Below are positions 38,301 to 53,300 of a stretch of DNA of 64,000 nucleotides, piece by piece. The translations under genes were made by a program, and so were the position numbers. The stretch comes from Apostichopus japonicus (taxonomy: Eukaryota; Echinodermata; Holothuroidea; Aspidochirotida; Stichopodidae): contig NC_092570.1 of NCBI RefSeq assembly GCF_037975245.1, positions 4,188,001 to 4,252,000 on the forward strand. Direction: 5' to 3'. The notes beneath the pieces are model-generated. The model worked only from the letters and a program-made list of their open reading frames with translations, was not told where the DNA came from and did no database searches. Within the stretch, counting starts at the first letter, position 1. Each line of letters begins with the position of its first letter.

Positions 38301-41300
38301 CACTAACCTCCAGAAACCACGAACCCGCACCTAACTGCTTGATATCATCCCACATGAAATTTGACGCGGGCTCCCGCGCCCGTTCCGGAAAGACCTCTGT
38401 GATGTTGGTAGTCATCTCAAATGTTTCATCGTGTAGTAGGAATAGTTCCCCATCCAAACTAAAACAGAGATAAGAGAATGATGAAACATATTATGCTTGT
38501 TGCTAGCCATCTCAAGAACACAATCGATTGCTACAGAGAAGTCCCTCATCCTTGTTTCAAGTTTCTTTTCCGATACTGGGTCTTTCTTTTTTGCACTATA
38601 TCATATTTACAATTTTAGGTTATAAAAAAACTAATTTAGGCACTTAAAATTGACCTACCTCACCAACCACCCCCAACCACCCCACCACACTCACTCTCCC
38701 GCTTGCTTATTAAAGAAAACAACATATAAATTTACACATGTCTGATCATCAACCACCAACAGACAGCTTTGTTTGACATATTCACAATCATGTCTGATAA
38801 ACACAGTTTATGCTCTGAGCGTCGGTAAACATTGCATCAAAGTCTCCGAAATTGAAATATGTCGGTCTTTTACCGGCGTTACCTAGTTGGTCACTGGTGG
38901 TAAATACAACATTCGCTCCTAATTATTAAACACAAGATCTTTTGAAACTTACTTCCACAACTAGCACAGAGACTGAGAATGACCAAATCTTTGGAGATCA
39001 TGCAAACATTGTAGATCAGGCGCATTATGACCGAAATAACAGCGCCCTCGGTAGAAACGTCAAAGTCCCCCCTCCTCCTTACTGAGTTCTTCACCATGAG
39101 AAACGACAAAGAACCGTTCACTTAAAACTTTTCCTACGAGTCACGCACGGTATCCGAACAATTCCACAAGCATATCTTTTCTAATTCCAATTTTCTTTCT
39201 TGCCAACTCATTTTACCAACCACTCAAATGTGTGGAGTTGAAATTCTTACAAAAGCCTGAATATGACCCAAATTATTATTGATCATCTTTGTTTTCTTAC
39301 CTTATCGATACATCCGTCTCAAATCCTGAAATATCATATTTCAGCGCTGTTTCAAAAGACACTTGTGTATTTTCAGGAGCGAGCTGTTCATTGAAAGAGA
39401 AGACACTATTCAACATGGTAGTTTCTGACATCATTGCTTGATGATGCACTGAGCACTAGCTGACACAGAAGTGAACATTTTCTGGGATTTTTCTACCCCC
39501 CCCCCACCCCAATCTATTAAAACATGATCATAGATATGAACCACCTTACAATACTTCCTAAAATACCTTATCCAACCTTTTAGCAAGATTGCCAACCCTG
39601 TCTAATCCAAAAAAAAAGGGGAAAATGGGATTTTTGATATTTAAAGTTTTAGGCACCTATTTTCTGTTTTCTATTTTAGTGTTACAACTAAGATATGATT
39701 TAAAAGTTTTCACAAAACCAAAATAAATAAATAAGAACAAAACAACAGAAATATGCAAGTTGAATAGAACCACATTCCAATTATTCTGTTTTTTGGGGGG
39801 TTTTTGTTTAAAGGAAAAACTTGCTATCTTTATTCTGTATATTGTCATCATAATGGCATTAAGTCTTCATTTCAATGTTGTGCGGTCTGCACTACTGACT
39901 TAGAAATATCATTTTGTATTATTAAATGTGGATTTGCTTTATTATGCCAATTCTTTCCATTTAATCTTTACCCACTCCACTTTTGTTGAGAGCTGGGGGA
40001 GGGGGGAGGGGGGATGGGGAGATTGGCATTTTATATCGTGCATGGGATGCTTCAAGAGAGAGAAGGAAGGCCTTACTTGGAGTGCACCTCGATGAGCCAT
40101 CACTTTGGGCCGGGTGGGCACTGATCCAGACATAAGGCATGGTGGGAACGTGAAGAGTGGGATGAGATAGATCGATACTGCCAGGATTGAAAAACATACC
40201 ACTAATGAATACTTCACAGCTGAGGAAAGAGAAAACAAGAAAGAAATTTGCAAATTAATGCTGCTGTTTTGGAAGAAGGAAAGAAACAAGGAAAACAAGT
40301 GTGGATGTGGTCATCTTAGGATGGAGCTTGCTTTAGTATTACAGAATCATCAGTTAAACGATGAAGCAAGTTGAAAATTGATCTTCAAGTATAGCAAAAT
40401 AGCAATGATAGTGGACTAAATAGTGTAGAATGCAAATCACACAGGATTGTAAAAATGCATGAATGGTGAAAAGCCAAGCCCCAGCGGGATGTAAAATGAT
40501 TCTGACAGACAGGCAGAAAGGAGGTTAACATTTCCCACCAAGAGGCACTTAACTTCAACAAAGAGCCCCTTGCCTTCAATCCCAACAGCCCTGCCATGCT
40601 AATGCCTTCAACCCCAACACCCTATCACACCAATGCCTTCAAACCCCAACAGCCCTGCCATTCTAATGCCTTCAACCCCAACACCCTATCACACCAATGC
40701 CTTCAAACCCCAACAGCCCTGCCAGGCTAATGCCTTCAACCCCAACACCCTATCACACCAATGCCTTCAAACCCCAACAGCCCTGCCAGGCTAATGCCTT
40801 CAACCCCAACACCCTATCACACCAATGCCTTCAAACCCCACAGCCCTGCCAGGCTATTGCTTTCAAACCCCAATAGCCTGACACACCATTTTCCATTTAT
40901 CCCAACACTCTGCCATGCCTTCTACCCCAACACCCTGCTACACCAATGTCTTCAATCCCAACACCCTGCCACACCAACGCCTTCAACCCCAACACCCTAT
41001 CACACCAATGCCTTCAAACCCCAACAGCCCTGCCAGGCTAATGCCTTCAAACCCCAACAGCCTGACACACCAATGCCTTCAATCCCAATACCCTACCATA
41101 CCAAATGCCTTCAACACCAATACCCTGTCACACCAATGCCTTCAACCCCAATACAATGCCTTCAACCCTTATACCCTGCAACACCAATGCCTTCAACCCC
41201 AAGAGCCCTGCCACACCAATACCTTCAACCCCAACAGCCATCTATGACAACTACTTTCTCCCACAGGGTTAAACATACCCTTACTACAACATACACAAAA

Positions 41301-44300
41301 AGAAATTGCACCATTTGTCAACCTGCACATTTAATACTTTCTTGAGGGCAAAAACAACCCATCAATTTATAACAGGATTAAAATATCCAGCTAATAATGT
41401 AGAAGAAAATGCTTCTCGTTGAGCCAAACAAATCTATTTCTTACCTAGCATTTTTTCCAACCAATATTACCCACGCATCAATGGAGGACTGGACTATTAC
41501 CAGATTACACATGTGTTGTGACATCTGACCTTTCGTTCTATCAGCCCACTACAATAAAAACACACGATCTTGTCTGACAGCAAACAAACCCAACCCTTCT
41601 AATTTGACAGTGATGGTCAACAATCACAATCCTTTAATCTCTTGTTTGATTTTACTAGAATATGATTACATTCCAGCACCCCACAGGAGTGACTTCTCTG
41701 TGTTTCTTACTTGTTTTTTTTTATAGCATTCTGCACCCCTACCTCCTCTCCCAACCCCCCCCCCCCTCCCCTGCAAAATTCAACAGTGTCAAATTCATAA
41801 ATGCTTGGAAGTAACATGCATTCGTATAATTGTACCTACTGTAATGATTTGTTAAATATAACACGTTTTTGGCTTTGTATTTTTGGGGTGGGGGTAGGTG
41901 GGGGGGTCAGGGGTAAATTTAAAGGTCTTGGTACAGTTCCTCTACTGTGCAGTCTTTGCTTACCGTTCACTATATAATAAACACATCTTATTTATACAAG
42001 ATAGAGTTAATTGCCTCTGTCAAGCCAAAACTGTTTTATTTCAACATTTTAAAAATTCTGGCATAAATCCCAGAATATCCAATACAGGTTTGAAGGTGTG
42101 AGGGGGGGGGGGGGTGAAGAGGGAGGCCAGAAGTCAGAGCAGTGTTAAGGGATATTGAAAGTACCACCTGTGTCAGCACCATGTCAGCATGAAACTCATT
42201 GATCAGAAAATTTGGGAGGAACATGGCCTTTGCCTCTACCCACCTCATTGGGGGCAAGAATTATCCTCTAAGAGAGAGAACTCACAGAAACGTTTATTAA
42301 TTTTCAGCACATTCTGGGGAAGTTGTAGGGTGATACTGGTGACCTTTATTAGGACCACCTCCTGTAAAGGTAAATATATACCAAGGTATATATATACACC
42401 TACTTATTCCTATTAGATAACTTTGCATACCACCAAAGGCAATTGATGATGGCCAGTCAAGTGGATGGATTGAATGAGCAAACAATTAGATCAGAATAAA
42501 CAAGAACAAACACACAGGCACAGGAAGAAAACAGGTACTCACAATCGAACGATGACATTAGAGATTAAGAATATATCAGAGGGTATTATATAATGTAGAG
42601 TGTAGTTGACCTATCTCTATTGGGTTGCTATAGAGGTTTCCTTGAAAACTTCCACGTTTTTTTTTGGCATTAATAATCAGACTTGTAGCAGGTCCATACT
42701 TTTATTCTAGCATAGTCACCTGTACTCAATGATTTGTACTCGTTCTGGTACTCGGGTATATTTTGAAACTCTACGAAAGAGTTTAATTATGCAAAATTGA
42801 GCACCCATACTTGTACCTGCACTTCAAGCCATGTACTCGTACTTTTAGGGAGTGGATGGGGTTGGGGTGGGGGTGTGGGTGGAGAGTGGTTATAGAGGGT
42901 GAGAACACAATACATGACTTCAATACCCAAAATCCCATTTGGTAAATCTTTCTGCTAGGTACTAATAACTAAGTACTGAAGGTTGACTTAAATAGAATTT
43001 TAGTCTTAATATGACAAAGTCCAGGAAACAAACAGAAAATTTTCACTTGTGTGAAAGTTTCTATAATAAGGTTATCAAGATAAACCTGTTTTCAAAAATG
43101 CAAAATCTCTAGACTGCACCTTTTAATTTGCTAAACTTGTTGATGATGCTGCCTACATTATAAATATGTCATTTTAATACTGAAAAGACATCAACCGTCT
43201 TGTATTTTATTTTTATTTTGTGTTGTACCTGATCTAATGGACTATCTGTTAGTCTGCTAAAGAAGTACAAAGTTGTCCAGCAACTTTAATTGATGAACCT
43301 CAGATGTTTAAATGGTCATTTCTTCAAAAAAAAAACATTAAAAAGTTGTATAGTGATACGAAACTTGAGACTGGTACCAGTGTGTTCATAAAGCAGGGCA
43401 TGATACATCAACATTAATATTTGTGCCTCCAGTCACCCATTAAAACCACCCATGATCTACCATCACTATTTTCTTCACAAAGAAGAACTATGTATTGGCC
43501 ATAACCTCATATCTGTTAGAACACAACCTTTCAGTATACAGCCCAAAAGTATGAGGATTCCTTTTACAGGCTTTTTGAGTGGATTTTGAACCTGTTCATA
43601 CTTGGACACCTGCAACTGTTATACCTTAGCAAACACCATGAATGACTTTTCACTTTTAACTGCAGTTTGAAAAAAGCCTGTCATAACAACCCCTTCCACC
43701 CCAAACATCTCTCCTTATTCTGATAGACATAAAAAGGGGTAGGAATTCATCAGGAAAATCAAGGAATAGAACATGTTTACCTTTGACCTTAGCAAATGCA
43801 TTCAATCTACAGGGCTTGTCTTCTGAATCATAGCCGGATGTTTTTAAAGACATATTATGGGGGGAAATCCTGGTAATAAAGTGTCACGCTTCACTGGCTT
43901 TACTTTTCCCCTAAAACCGTAAAGTGGTTGGGAATTGGAATGAGTAGAAGGCCATGTCAGGAATGTCAGGTATAGGAGGCACAGTGCTAATATGTTTACC
44001 AACAGCATGGTAGGTTGAATAGACAGATAAATGTTAAATGGAGGCAGGTAAAATTAAATAATTTCTACACTTTTAAAATGGAAATGGAGAGAAAAAATTA
44101 TTTTCAGATTGTTCAAAATTTGATGTTTTTGTGTGTTCTGATACTGATGACCTTCAAAAAAAAAACCTTAACCCTCTCTTTGTCCCTTTACTGTTTATCT
44201 CCTACCTCTCCTCTTCCCCTGTTGGTTTCTTTCTTTCTTCTCTCCATCCATTGTCTACTAATCCCATTACATCTAACTCTTTGTGTTCACCATGCTAATA

Positions 44301-47300
44301 ACCTGTGTGTATTCTGTGCGTGTTTTTGTCCCTTCTGTTACTGTTACTTGTCATTAAGTCTTTGAAGAAGATCCTGCTAGGATCGAATCGTCACGCCGAA
44401 CTTACTTTTACACATTCTCTTACACAGGCTCTCTAGTGGATAAGCAGTTTGCTAACAGTTTTATTTTATTTTTAATTAAAACAAACATGTCAACTTAAAA
44501 TGTGATCACTGGCTGACAAGTAACAGCCTTCTTTTAAACATATGAAAATTTCCAAGACTCACCTGTCAAGTTTATTCTGAAGAAACCAATGCTGACGATC
44601 CAGCCTAAAAATGTGACTAAGACTACGGACAAAATGTGTAAGATCGGACCGGTCACCTGCGAGAAAAAAGTAGAGAAAAATGATCAAATTACCAGACGAT
44701 ATGATTCCACTGCTGTCAATGCCCACCAAGCTAGTCATATCCACTGCAATATCAAGTTTTGCTTACGGTAGTTTAACACTTGTTGTCACATCACTAGCAT
44801 AACTAGGTGTACTTTGTACTTATCAGGCCGTCTAACTTCATTAGGCCGTCTAAGTTCGCTAGGCCCTCTAACTTCATCAGGCCCTCTAACCTTATCAGGA
44901 CCTCTAACTGAGCCAGGACCTCTAACTTCGTCAGGCCTTCTTCGTCAGGCCCTCTAACTTCGTCAGGCCCTCTAACCTTATTAGGACCTCCAACTTTGTC
45001 AGGCCTTTTAACCTTATCACGAACTCTAACTTCGTCAGGACCTCTAACCTTGTCAGGACCTCTATTTTTGTCAGGACCTATAAATTCTACAAATTAGTTA
45101 TTATCTATCTTCTTGCACTGCCTCTCCCTCCAGATTCATTCCCTTAGCTTTTTTTACACTTGATAATCTCAAGAGATGTCTCTATTATGATGGATACCCT
45201 CACCTTTAAAATTACCTGCAGCGATCAATTTCCTTTACCTTAAATGGCTTACTATCTTTTACAAATTCAGTCACCTGTGTTAAAGAGAGTTTCTACACAA
45301 ACCTTAAACGATATCCATACGAGGGCAAACCCCATTGGCCAGTATTTGCTTAGTAAGACAGAAGACACTATGGATCCGAGTATGACCGTCACAACCAACA
45401 CTTTATGAAACCAGTGTAGATGAAGTTGAAGACCAATCAGCATGTGGCTGACAGCAAACACCTGCGAGGAAATAATATCAAGTATGACTGTTGAATATTC
45501 ATAGTTCTGCATAATTATATATTTATTATGGAGGAAAAATGACTGGGTAATTATATACAATGGAAAAGAACAAAGAATATATGGCTAGAAATTGATTTGA
45601 ACAAGTGATTCATGTTCTAGCTATAAATTTCATTGAGCTCTTTTTCCATTTATTAAATTTATCTATATGTTAAGACTACAATACATTGATGTTGAACATT
45701 CAAATAAATACATAAATATAATTATACAGTATATTAACCGTGGTTATCATTTTCGCATCAATCTTTGTCATTCATTTGATCATAGTGCAACTATAGGCCA
45801 TATGATTAACTCAAGATCTACGTAAGTGAAGATTGGTCTGACACCTGCCTTGCCTTCACCTCACTGCCCCACTCACCCCCCCCGGGCCCCCGCACTCCCC
45901 ACCCTGTCCAACCATGCCCAGAAAGATGAGTTTAAGCAAGAACTTGAAAGAAACTAACAACCAAAGACAATTAGCTGATAAGGCTGTATCAGTCATAAAT
46001 TATACATAAACCAGGAAAATCACCATGGCAACACAAAAGTAAAATAAAGTATGAACTAACTCGAGACTGAAAGGAATGATAATCATGCAATTGATCATTA
46101 CAATATTTACAACCCACTCACTATCATACATTCTGTAATCCATCCGTTGCGAACATTTACGTTCACAGCACATGTACACTAGTATTACTATTGTTATTAT
46201 TAAGGTAAGTAATCCTTTAACTCACCATGGGAACACATTTTCTTCTTCAGTATCTTTGTATATATATATAATGACAGTATCAATATCATATATACAACCT
46301 GTCTGGCTAAAAAACAGATTCTTTAGTCCACACTACATTTTACAGTGAGATATTTCCTTATGGTAAAATTAACCGTGCCCTGTGGCAGGAATTAACGAAT
46401 CATCTCAACCGTACGAATTCGTTTTTGCAGCCGAGACTCTGGCATCAAACGAACGTTACAGTTCTGCTTTTCCTCAAATGTCAAAATTTTTTGAATTAGT
46501 GAAATGATTCGGTAATAATTAGCTGCACTTCCACACGGTTAGACCTTACAAGTAGCGAAAACCAGAAAGAGCAATTTGTGAGAAAGGTTTTGAAATACAG
46601 AAGTCATGCATAAAAAGTAGTGAGAAAGAAAGAATTGTTGCAAGACAAAGTATAACAAGTGTTACCGTTACTCTATCAGCAGAACGAGTGAGTGACAATT
46701 TTGCTTAAAAAAAGCCTTTGTATAATTGATATCATTTTCACCCCAGAGCAAGATAATATTCTTAAGAGTATTATGAAAGCTTATAACTGCAATTCCAAAT
46801 TTGGAGTTTCATCCAAATTAGTTTCAAATTAACTTTTGAAGGTTAGTCTCCATTGAAAGTAATATGCACTCCTATCTTCTCGGCCGCAAACATCTTTTGA
46901 TACTTCACACCCACTGCCCCACAGCAGGGCCAGCCTTCTACTTCCTCTTCCAGGTTCTAAACAAATCATTCTGAAGGCTTGTAAAGTCTACAAACTCCAA
47001 AATTTGAATTTTTTTTCCTCCATTGGATCAAATCAACTTTTGTTTAGGTTTGTTAGGTTAGAGTGCATGTGTTGAATGCAGAAGGGGACAGAGCATTGAA
47101 GAACCTACACATCTGTGGGATTTATGTAACAGTTAGTATGCTACTGTACCTTCACACAACAACTCCAGTGGCAGAGCATCCATACAGTCAGGGGGGGCAT
47201 CCAACTGACTACTCAAATGGACTGCTGGCGCCCTTTTCAGCTCTGTACCACTTTTTACTTATTTGTGATGATTGACTTTTTTATTGCACTCTCATCTACC

Positions 47301-50300
47301 TACTGTATTAACATTTGTCACATTTTGTTGGTGTAATTTTCTGACAAAATGCTCTATCGCACTGCGGTCTTTTATTAGCAATCAAGGTCCGGAAAGGGTC
47401 ACTTCCGGCGATCTAGGGAGTATCTTTACTCAAAATAATTCTGTAGGCTCCGCGCCAACCTGCGATGGCGCTCCGCTTAGATAGTGTCGAAAGCCCCCCT
47501 ACATGCCATTCTCGCCCCCCCTGACCAATACCCCTAGCTCTGCCACTGAACAACTCCCATGCATATCAAACATTATATGAAGAAAGTTATTTAACATGGA
47601 AGGCTTTCAGTAATTAGGGAAGTTTGGACAATGACTGTTTCTTCAAATGTTCATATCTGTACTCGTTTGTGTCTGCACAAGAAATATCAAAACCTTAGCT
47701 GTCCGATGGCATCCATGTTCAAAGTTTGCACGGTTTTATTGGATGACATAGGGTTTTATCTATCTTGTTAAATTTATATGGATATAAATTTAATATTTAT
47801 CTAAACAAGGAAGTCACCCCACTCACAAAATGGTGAGTGCACTAGCTGTGCATGTTTGGCAGATGTAATTATAGACTTCTTGGCAAGCAGTCTAAGAACT
47901 CTGGCCATACATTCATGCACTACTACAGTAGTCTGCATTCAACTACAGTAAATATATGCATTCTCTATAGGCCTTATGTATAGGCCTAATGTATAGGCCT
48001 AATGCACCTTAACTTCTTCCCTGTGGTCTCACATCAAACTAGGGCACAATTTGTACTCTACACTTGATAAAAATGTTACCTATATGAATAAAGTCTTCTG
48101 ACACATTTAGGTCATATTTCATAGGATCTGAGTGTCTGTGGGGGTGACATTTTTAAGAAACATCTAAAACTAAGAGTTGACTGCGTTTTGACCTATGATA
48201 CTGTAATACAACAGGTGTCAGAGTCAACATGTGCAAACTATTGAGGAAATAAGAGTTGCTTGGTACATGGTCTGTTTAAGCTTATACTGTACAGGTTACA
48301 GTTAAAAGAACTTGAATGTCAATGTAAGCAGGATGTTTTTCCTGCAGTTGGATTATCGGCAAAGGGCATGGAGGGGTGGGGAGGGGGGACAGTCCTACTT
48401 AACTCCAAACTCTCCCTGACTTTCTCTTCCACCATATTTTCCTTTATATTATACAACAGTAGTTGCTGCATAAAGTTTCTACAAACACTTAAATAAAAAA
48501 ACTTGCATGTTTTAGTTTCTTCATATTGTTGATATTTTTGGTGGGTAGGTGGGGGTGGGGTGGGAGGGGTATGGGAGGGGGACAGTCAGGCAGACTGGAC
48601 ACACTGGAGATATCAGGAGACAAAGAATGTCTGAATCGTAACAGTTTAAGTGGTCTGAGGAATTATTTGGCTTACAAGCATACAAGTACTATACCACGTT
48701 CAATATGGTGATGTTTTAACCGGATAAATTTGAGATATGAGATTCGTTAAGAAACATTCTATTTTTGTAGGGCGGTAGAACTGAGAGAAGGATGGTAGAT
48801 CAAATGCTGTAAGAAGTGAAAAATTCAGTCAAGACACAGTACTGTATACCTGATACTGTAGGTAAGTACTGTAGTCTGGACATAGTAGATCAATAAATAT
48901 TGCTGTACACGGAAAGTGAAGAACATTGCAACATTAAAGGGTGTGAAGACTCGCGCAAAAAGAAACGTCTAATGCTGGTAATCTGTCCTAATTTCAAATG
49001 AGGTGTAACAGAAGTGTTAGACACCACCATCGATCCCAGAAAATACACACACACAGCTTGCTACCATCGGTAATTTGACACTAGTGTACAGTCAGTACAT
49101 ACAGCTGCGGTCAATACCCACAGCACAGTGTACAAACAATACAGCGATGGACATCACAGGTCCAGCTAAAGATAACAAGGTATCACGTTTCATTACTGTA
49201 CTGTCTGCATTTTGTAGCGACACGAACAAAACGTCACTTGCAAGCAACGGAAAGTTAACTTTTTCAGATGGCCGCATGCGGTTTAGGGCGAGTCTTCAAT
49301 GCCTTTAAAGTATTTCACCTCATAAGGCAAGAAAACTTTGTCCAAATACTTTGTTTATGACAATTTTGACTACAGCCAAATCTAAAAAGGTTCACAAACA
49401 TAAAAAAATAATTTAGGAAAAGAGAGAAATCCTTTCCAAACTATAAATATATTTGCTCCCACTCTGATATAATAGAAATTTTATCAATCTTGACAGGAAG
49501 CACAGTTGAGGTGAAAATAAAAATATAAAATCTTCCAAGTGCCTAAGCTTCTCAGCCTAACTGATGAATTGTACTGTAAGTAAACACATAATTGTGTGCA
49601 TGCATAAATTCACAATCTGAAGGCAAGAAATGTACACAGCAATTTCCTTGAATAATGTTCAAATTAATTAGAACAATTATTCTGCAAATTCTCTCAGGAC
49701 TTTCTTCTAATGTAAGATATTATTTCACACAAGTGTCCTAATCTCAAGAAGGAACCTGCATGACAATTTTACGACTGACAGTGAGTAATATTTGAACAGT
49801 TGTCCCTAGAAACTGTTTTTCTCTAAGCCTTCCCCTATCTGTAGAGTAAATAACAGAGGAAAGAGGATGCTTGCAGGATGGAAATAAAGCTTAACTATAT
49901 AATTTCATATATATATATTTTGTTTCAAAAACTTTGGATGATGTGAAAAAAAGTAATGCGACATCAACATTTTCCTTGTTTTTTTTAGAGATGTATTTTT
50001 TTTTTAGAGATAGATTTCTCTAGGCTAATTTTAACTTAAATTCAACAGTTGATCCAGCAAGTAAGATAATTCCTGCAAAGTGGAGAAAGAAATACACCCG
50101 GTGTGTATTATTTATAGTCTCCATGTAACATCGTACTCTACAAAAGTGAACATAACAAATTGAAGACAGGTGCAAACTGTTCTTAACGAAGTTTAGGAGA
50201 GGAAAGATGTAATTCTAGTCACATACTGTAGGTTGGGTAGTGTGTATGTACTGTCACCTTATATATAAGAACATATAATTCTACACTTTGGGTGGATATC

Positions 50301-53300
50301 TTTATCGCCACCTCTTGTGATTGGATATCTTGCATTCCGTTTAAAGCGGAGAGACCATATTTAGGAGACCTTCTCTTGAGAATAGATTAGTTCACGGAAA
50401 TGCTGACAGCCGTTCAATGAATGAAAGTCCCTGCGGCATTATCTTGTCCTTTTTAACTTCAGGATGTAGAATTTTTTTACTTTGATACAGTCGAGTTAGT
50501 CAACACTATGAATTATACAATGACCACAAGCCTAGTTTTGGGAGTTCTGATCATGCAATCCCTCTTCCCATTCAATCCAATGTTCTTAGATCTAGTAAGA
50601 TAATTTTTAAGTTTTTTAATCATGTGAAACAGACATTGGTGCTAACATAGTATGCTTTTCTGAGATTTATTCTGAGACACTTAGTATTATACAACTAGAA
50701 AATGGAAACGTGAACAGTACAGTATAATATGCTACATTTAATCATAGGCATATCATGTACTGTTGGCAATTTATACTGTGCAGCTTATTAAAAAAGATGA
50801 GCAAATGGTGTACATCATTTTATATGAAATTGAAAAGTTAATTTAAGTTATTAATATGGTTTTAAAAATGCAGAAAAGGTGTGAAAATGGGAGGAGGGGG
50901 AAGGGGATAGACACTCAGCACTGATAATTACTATATAAGATATTTGACAACTACATTAACATTATTCATTTCCTTGGGGATCCGTGTTGTGATTTCCTTA
51001 GTCTAGTAACCCACACGTGTAACGTCTAACCTCTACTTTAGATCTAGCATCACCAAAATATTTTACTCCCCAGTGATTCATGATCAAACTGCACATTGAC
51101 CGATATATGTTTACAATCGGTTGCACAGTCAAACTATAAAGTAAAGTAAAACAACAGCAGAACTGTACAAACATTTGTCAAAACTTGTGACCGAGTTAGA
51201 CTATGTGACAAGGAGGAAGCTCACTATCAAATTACAATGGAAACATTGCTTGTAGTTGTTTTTCCAATCAAACTGCTTTGCTTTCCACTACCTGGCTCGT
51301 GACCCAACTAAAATGCTTGGCAACCAATATATTGGTACCGAACCCATAGTTTGGGAAGCATACTACAATAGTTATTATTATATTCAGCATAAATCAAACT
51401 GGTCCATGAACTTGAACGTGTGAATGGTGAGAAGATTTCAAAGACTTCATCGATTGGAGGCAGTACCACAAATCACACTGGATGGGTGTTTCCCCCTGCC
51501 CCCCCCCCCCCCATTTTAACATTAAGGAACCAATTGTCATTGTTACCCAAAAGAAAGATATATCCCATGTGAACAGAATTCAACTTTTCTTCAGGAAGAA
51601 AGCTCTGTCTATTCATTTATATGCTGTTCAATGACAACGATTACAGATGATATCTGAGGCATTCCATGAGATAATATTACTTACAATATTACTAAAAGTA
51701 CCACACCCACTCTCTATTACATACAGTACTATACAATATGTGTGGGTTTAGTGTTACTGATATATCACATAGAGGTCACTAGTATACTGTACACACTAGT
51801 ATTAGAAATAGTTACTGGTTCAAACACTAACAGCTCATATAGATGCACAAACAAAGAAACTCAAAGAAATCCTCCAAACTACTTCACAATATTGCAGTAG
51901 TCATATGCAATGATGCTATATCCTTCTCAGTCTAACTATGTACAGTACTTTTCTAGATCTACCCTCCCAATCTGAATTGATAGTGTTTTAGCATATCTGC
52001 TCCCCATAAATTCAACATCTTGGACTCTCATGCCCACTTATTCCTCCTTTTCAAATCTACCATTCAGAAGTCAACCTGAATATGCACTCGTCAAAGAATT
52101 TTCTCTCTGGAAAAACATCCACTAGGTTTATTTTATTTATTGGTTCCAGAAAATGCCCTACTTCCAAAGGATATTTACCCAATCTTTGTGTGATTTGGTG
52201 CTTACTTGATGGAAAAGATGATATGAACAGAATCCTATCAAATGCCCCAGATTAGTGAAACTAAAGCAAGGATTTTCTGTCAACATTTTGTGTAATGGAA
52301 TGAAAAGTGGGGAGGGAGACCAGAATGGTCCCATCTCCGGGAGAAGGACGGTGCTGAGTGGTTGCCAAGTCTAGTCGGTAGAAGGACGGTTTTTAATTTT
52401 TTACCGAGTCTAGTCTGGAGAAGGACGGTACTGAGTGGTCACCGAGTCTAGTCATGGTTGAACAAAGTGCAGTTGTTGTGAGAAGACAGGGAAGTGAAAA
52501 GTGAAGTAAATTGGTCAGTGTCTGTTTACTGTAACTGCAGATATGCAGTAACTGTTACAGATATTGACTGTTAGTTGACTAACATGTAAAACATTTTTCT
52601 TAAATTTCCACCCAAAAAGAATTAACAATTTCATTAAATCATGGAGCTAACGTAAATCATGTTTTGTAACTCCATGGTTACTTACTGTGTATAATATCAT
52701 CTTCTCTCATTTTTTCCCACTTTTCCACCCCCCTTTTTGTTATTGGTTTTTCTCCCTTTTTTATTGTTGACTCTTTATTTTTATCCTCTGAAACTTTTCG
52801 AGACACTTTACTTATTTTCTTTGACAATTCCACATTATTTTGTTACTGTTTCATTTTGATTCATGGGAAACGATTTTCACTCGGGTACCGCCAATGGTTG
52901 TTTACCCCTCGCTCTTGTTTTTCAGATACTCAATGCTCAGAATGCTACAGAAACCAAAAAGCTAAACTCTTACAAGAACTTCAACAACACCTATTCATGT
53001 TGTTCACTGGTGTTGAAAGTCTGGTCACTTTACAAAACAGGACAATAGGGCATCTCAAAGCTTATTCTGAGAAATGTAAAACCCAACGAGGACGTATTAG
53101 ACCTTTCTGAAATTTCCTGTTGTAGGAAGTACTAAGTGTAGATCTATATAAAAACCTACCACAGGGTAGTACCAAAGTTGTCTTCGCTTGACGTCAGTGG
53201 CATACTGTAAATTTTCTGGAAAAATTCTGGAAATGATTTCAGAAACTTTGTATGGCAGATTTCTTTGTGCAATATTGTATTTAGACCATAATTATTATTT

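Larger units (their letters stand above)
34320..40219 (-). other. GDPD catalytic ectodomain exons
   Basis: Numbering from the first exon in the window, the catalytic core is intact: His of HRG at about residue 194, Glu202 in APENT, Glu220 and Asp222 in GFETD, and His235-Asp236 in LLHDETF. These correspond to the acid-base and metal-binding residues known for the glycerophosphodiesterase TIM barrel. Exon breaks fall directly after HRGALQ and within the codon before LDGELF. The later exons contain LLDIAIRENKSVVFDLRRP and the NITE, NSSY, NHT and NVT sequons, which fit an extracellular glycosylated domain. Nothing indicates loss of activity. Confidence 0.85.

Noticed and set aside
40761-41345. 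194-codon plus ORF of Pro/Asn/Thr repeats
   Set aside because: It consists of the 64-bp minisatellite, antisense within an intron; the unit is not a multiple of three.
52856-53110. Two overlapping plus ORFs of 84 and 61 codons
   Set aside because: Competing frames, no phase-compatible neighbour exons, no recognisable motif.
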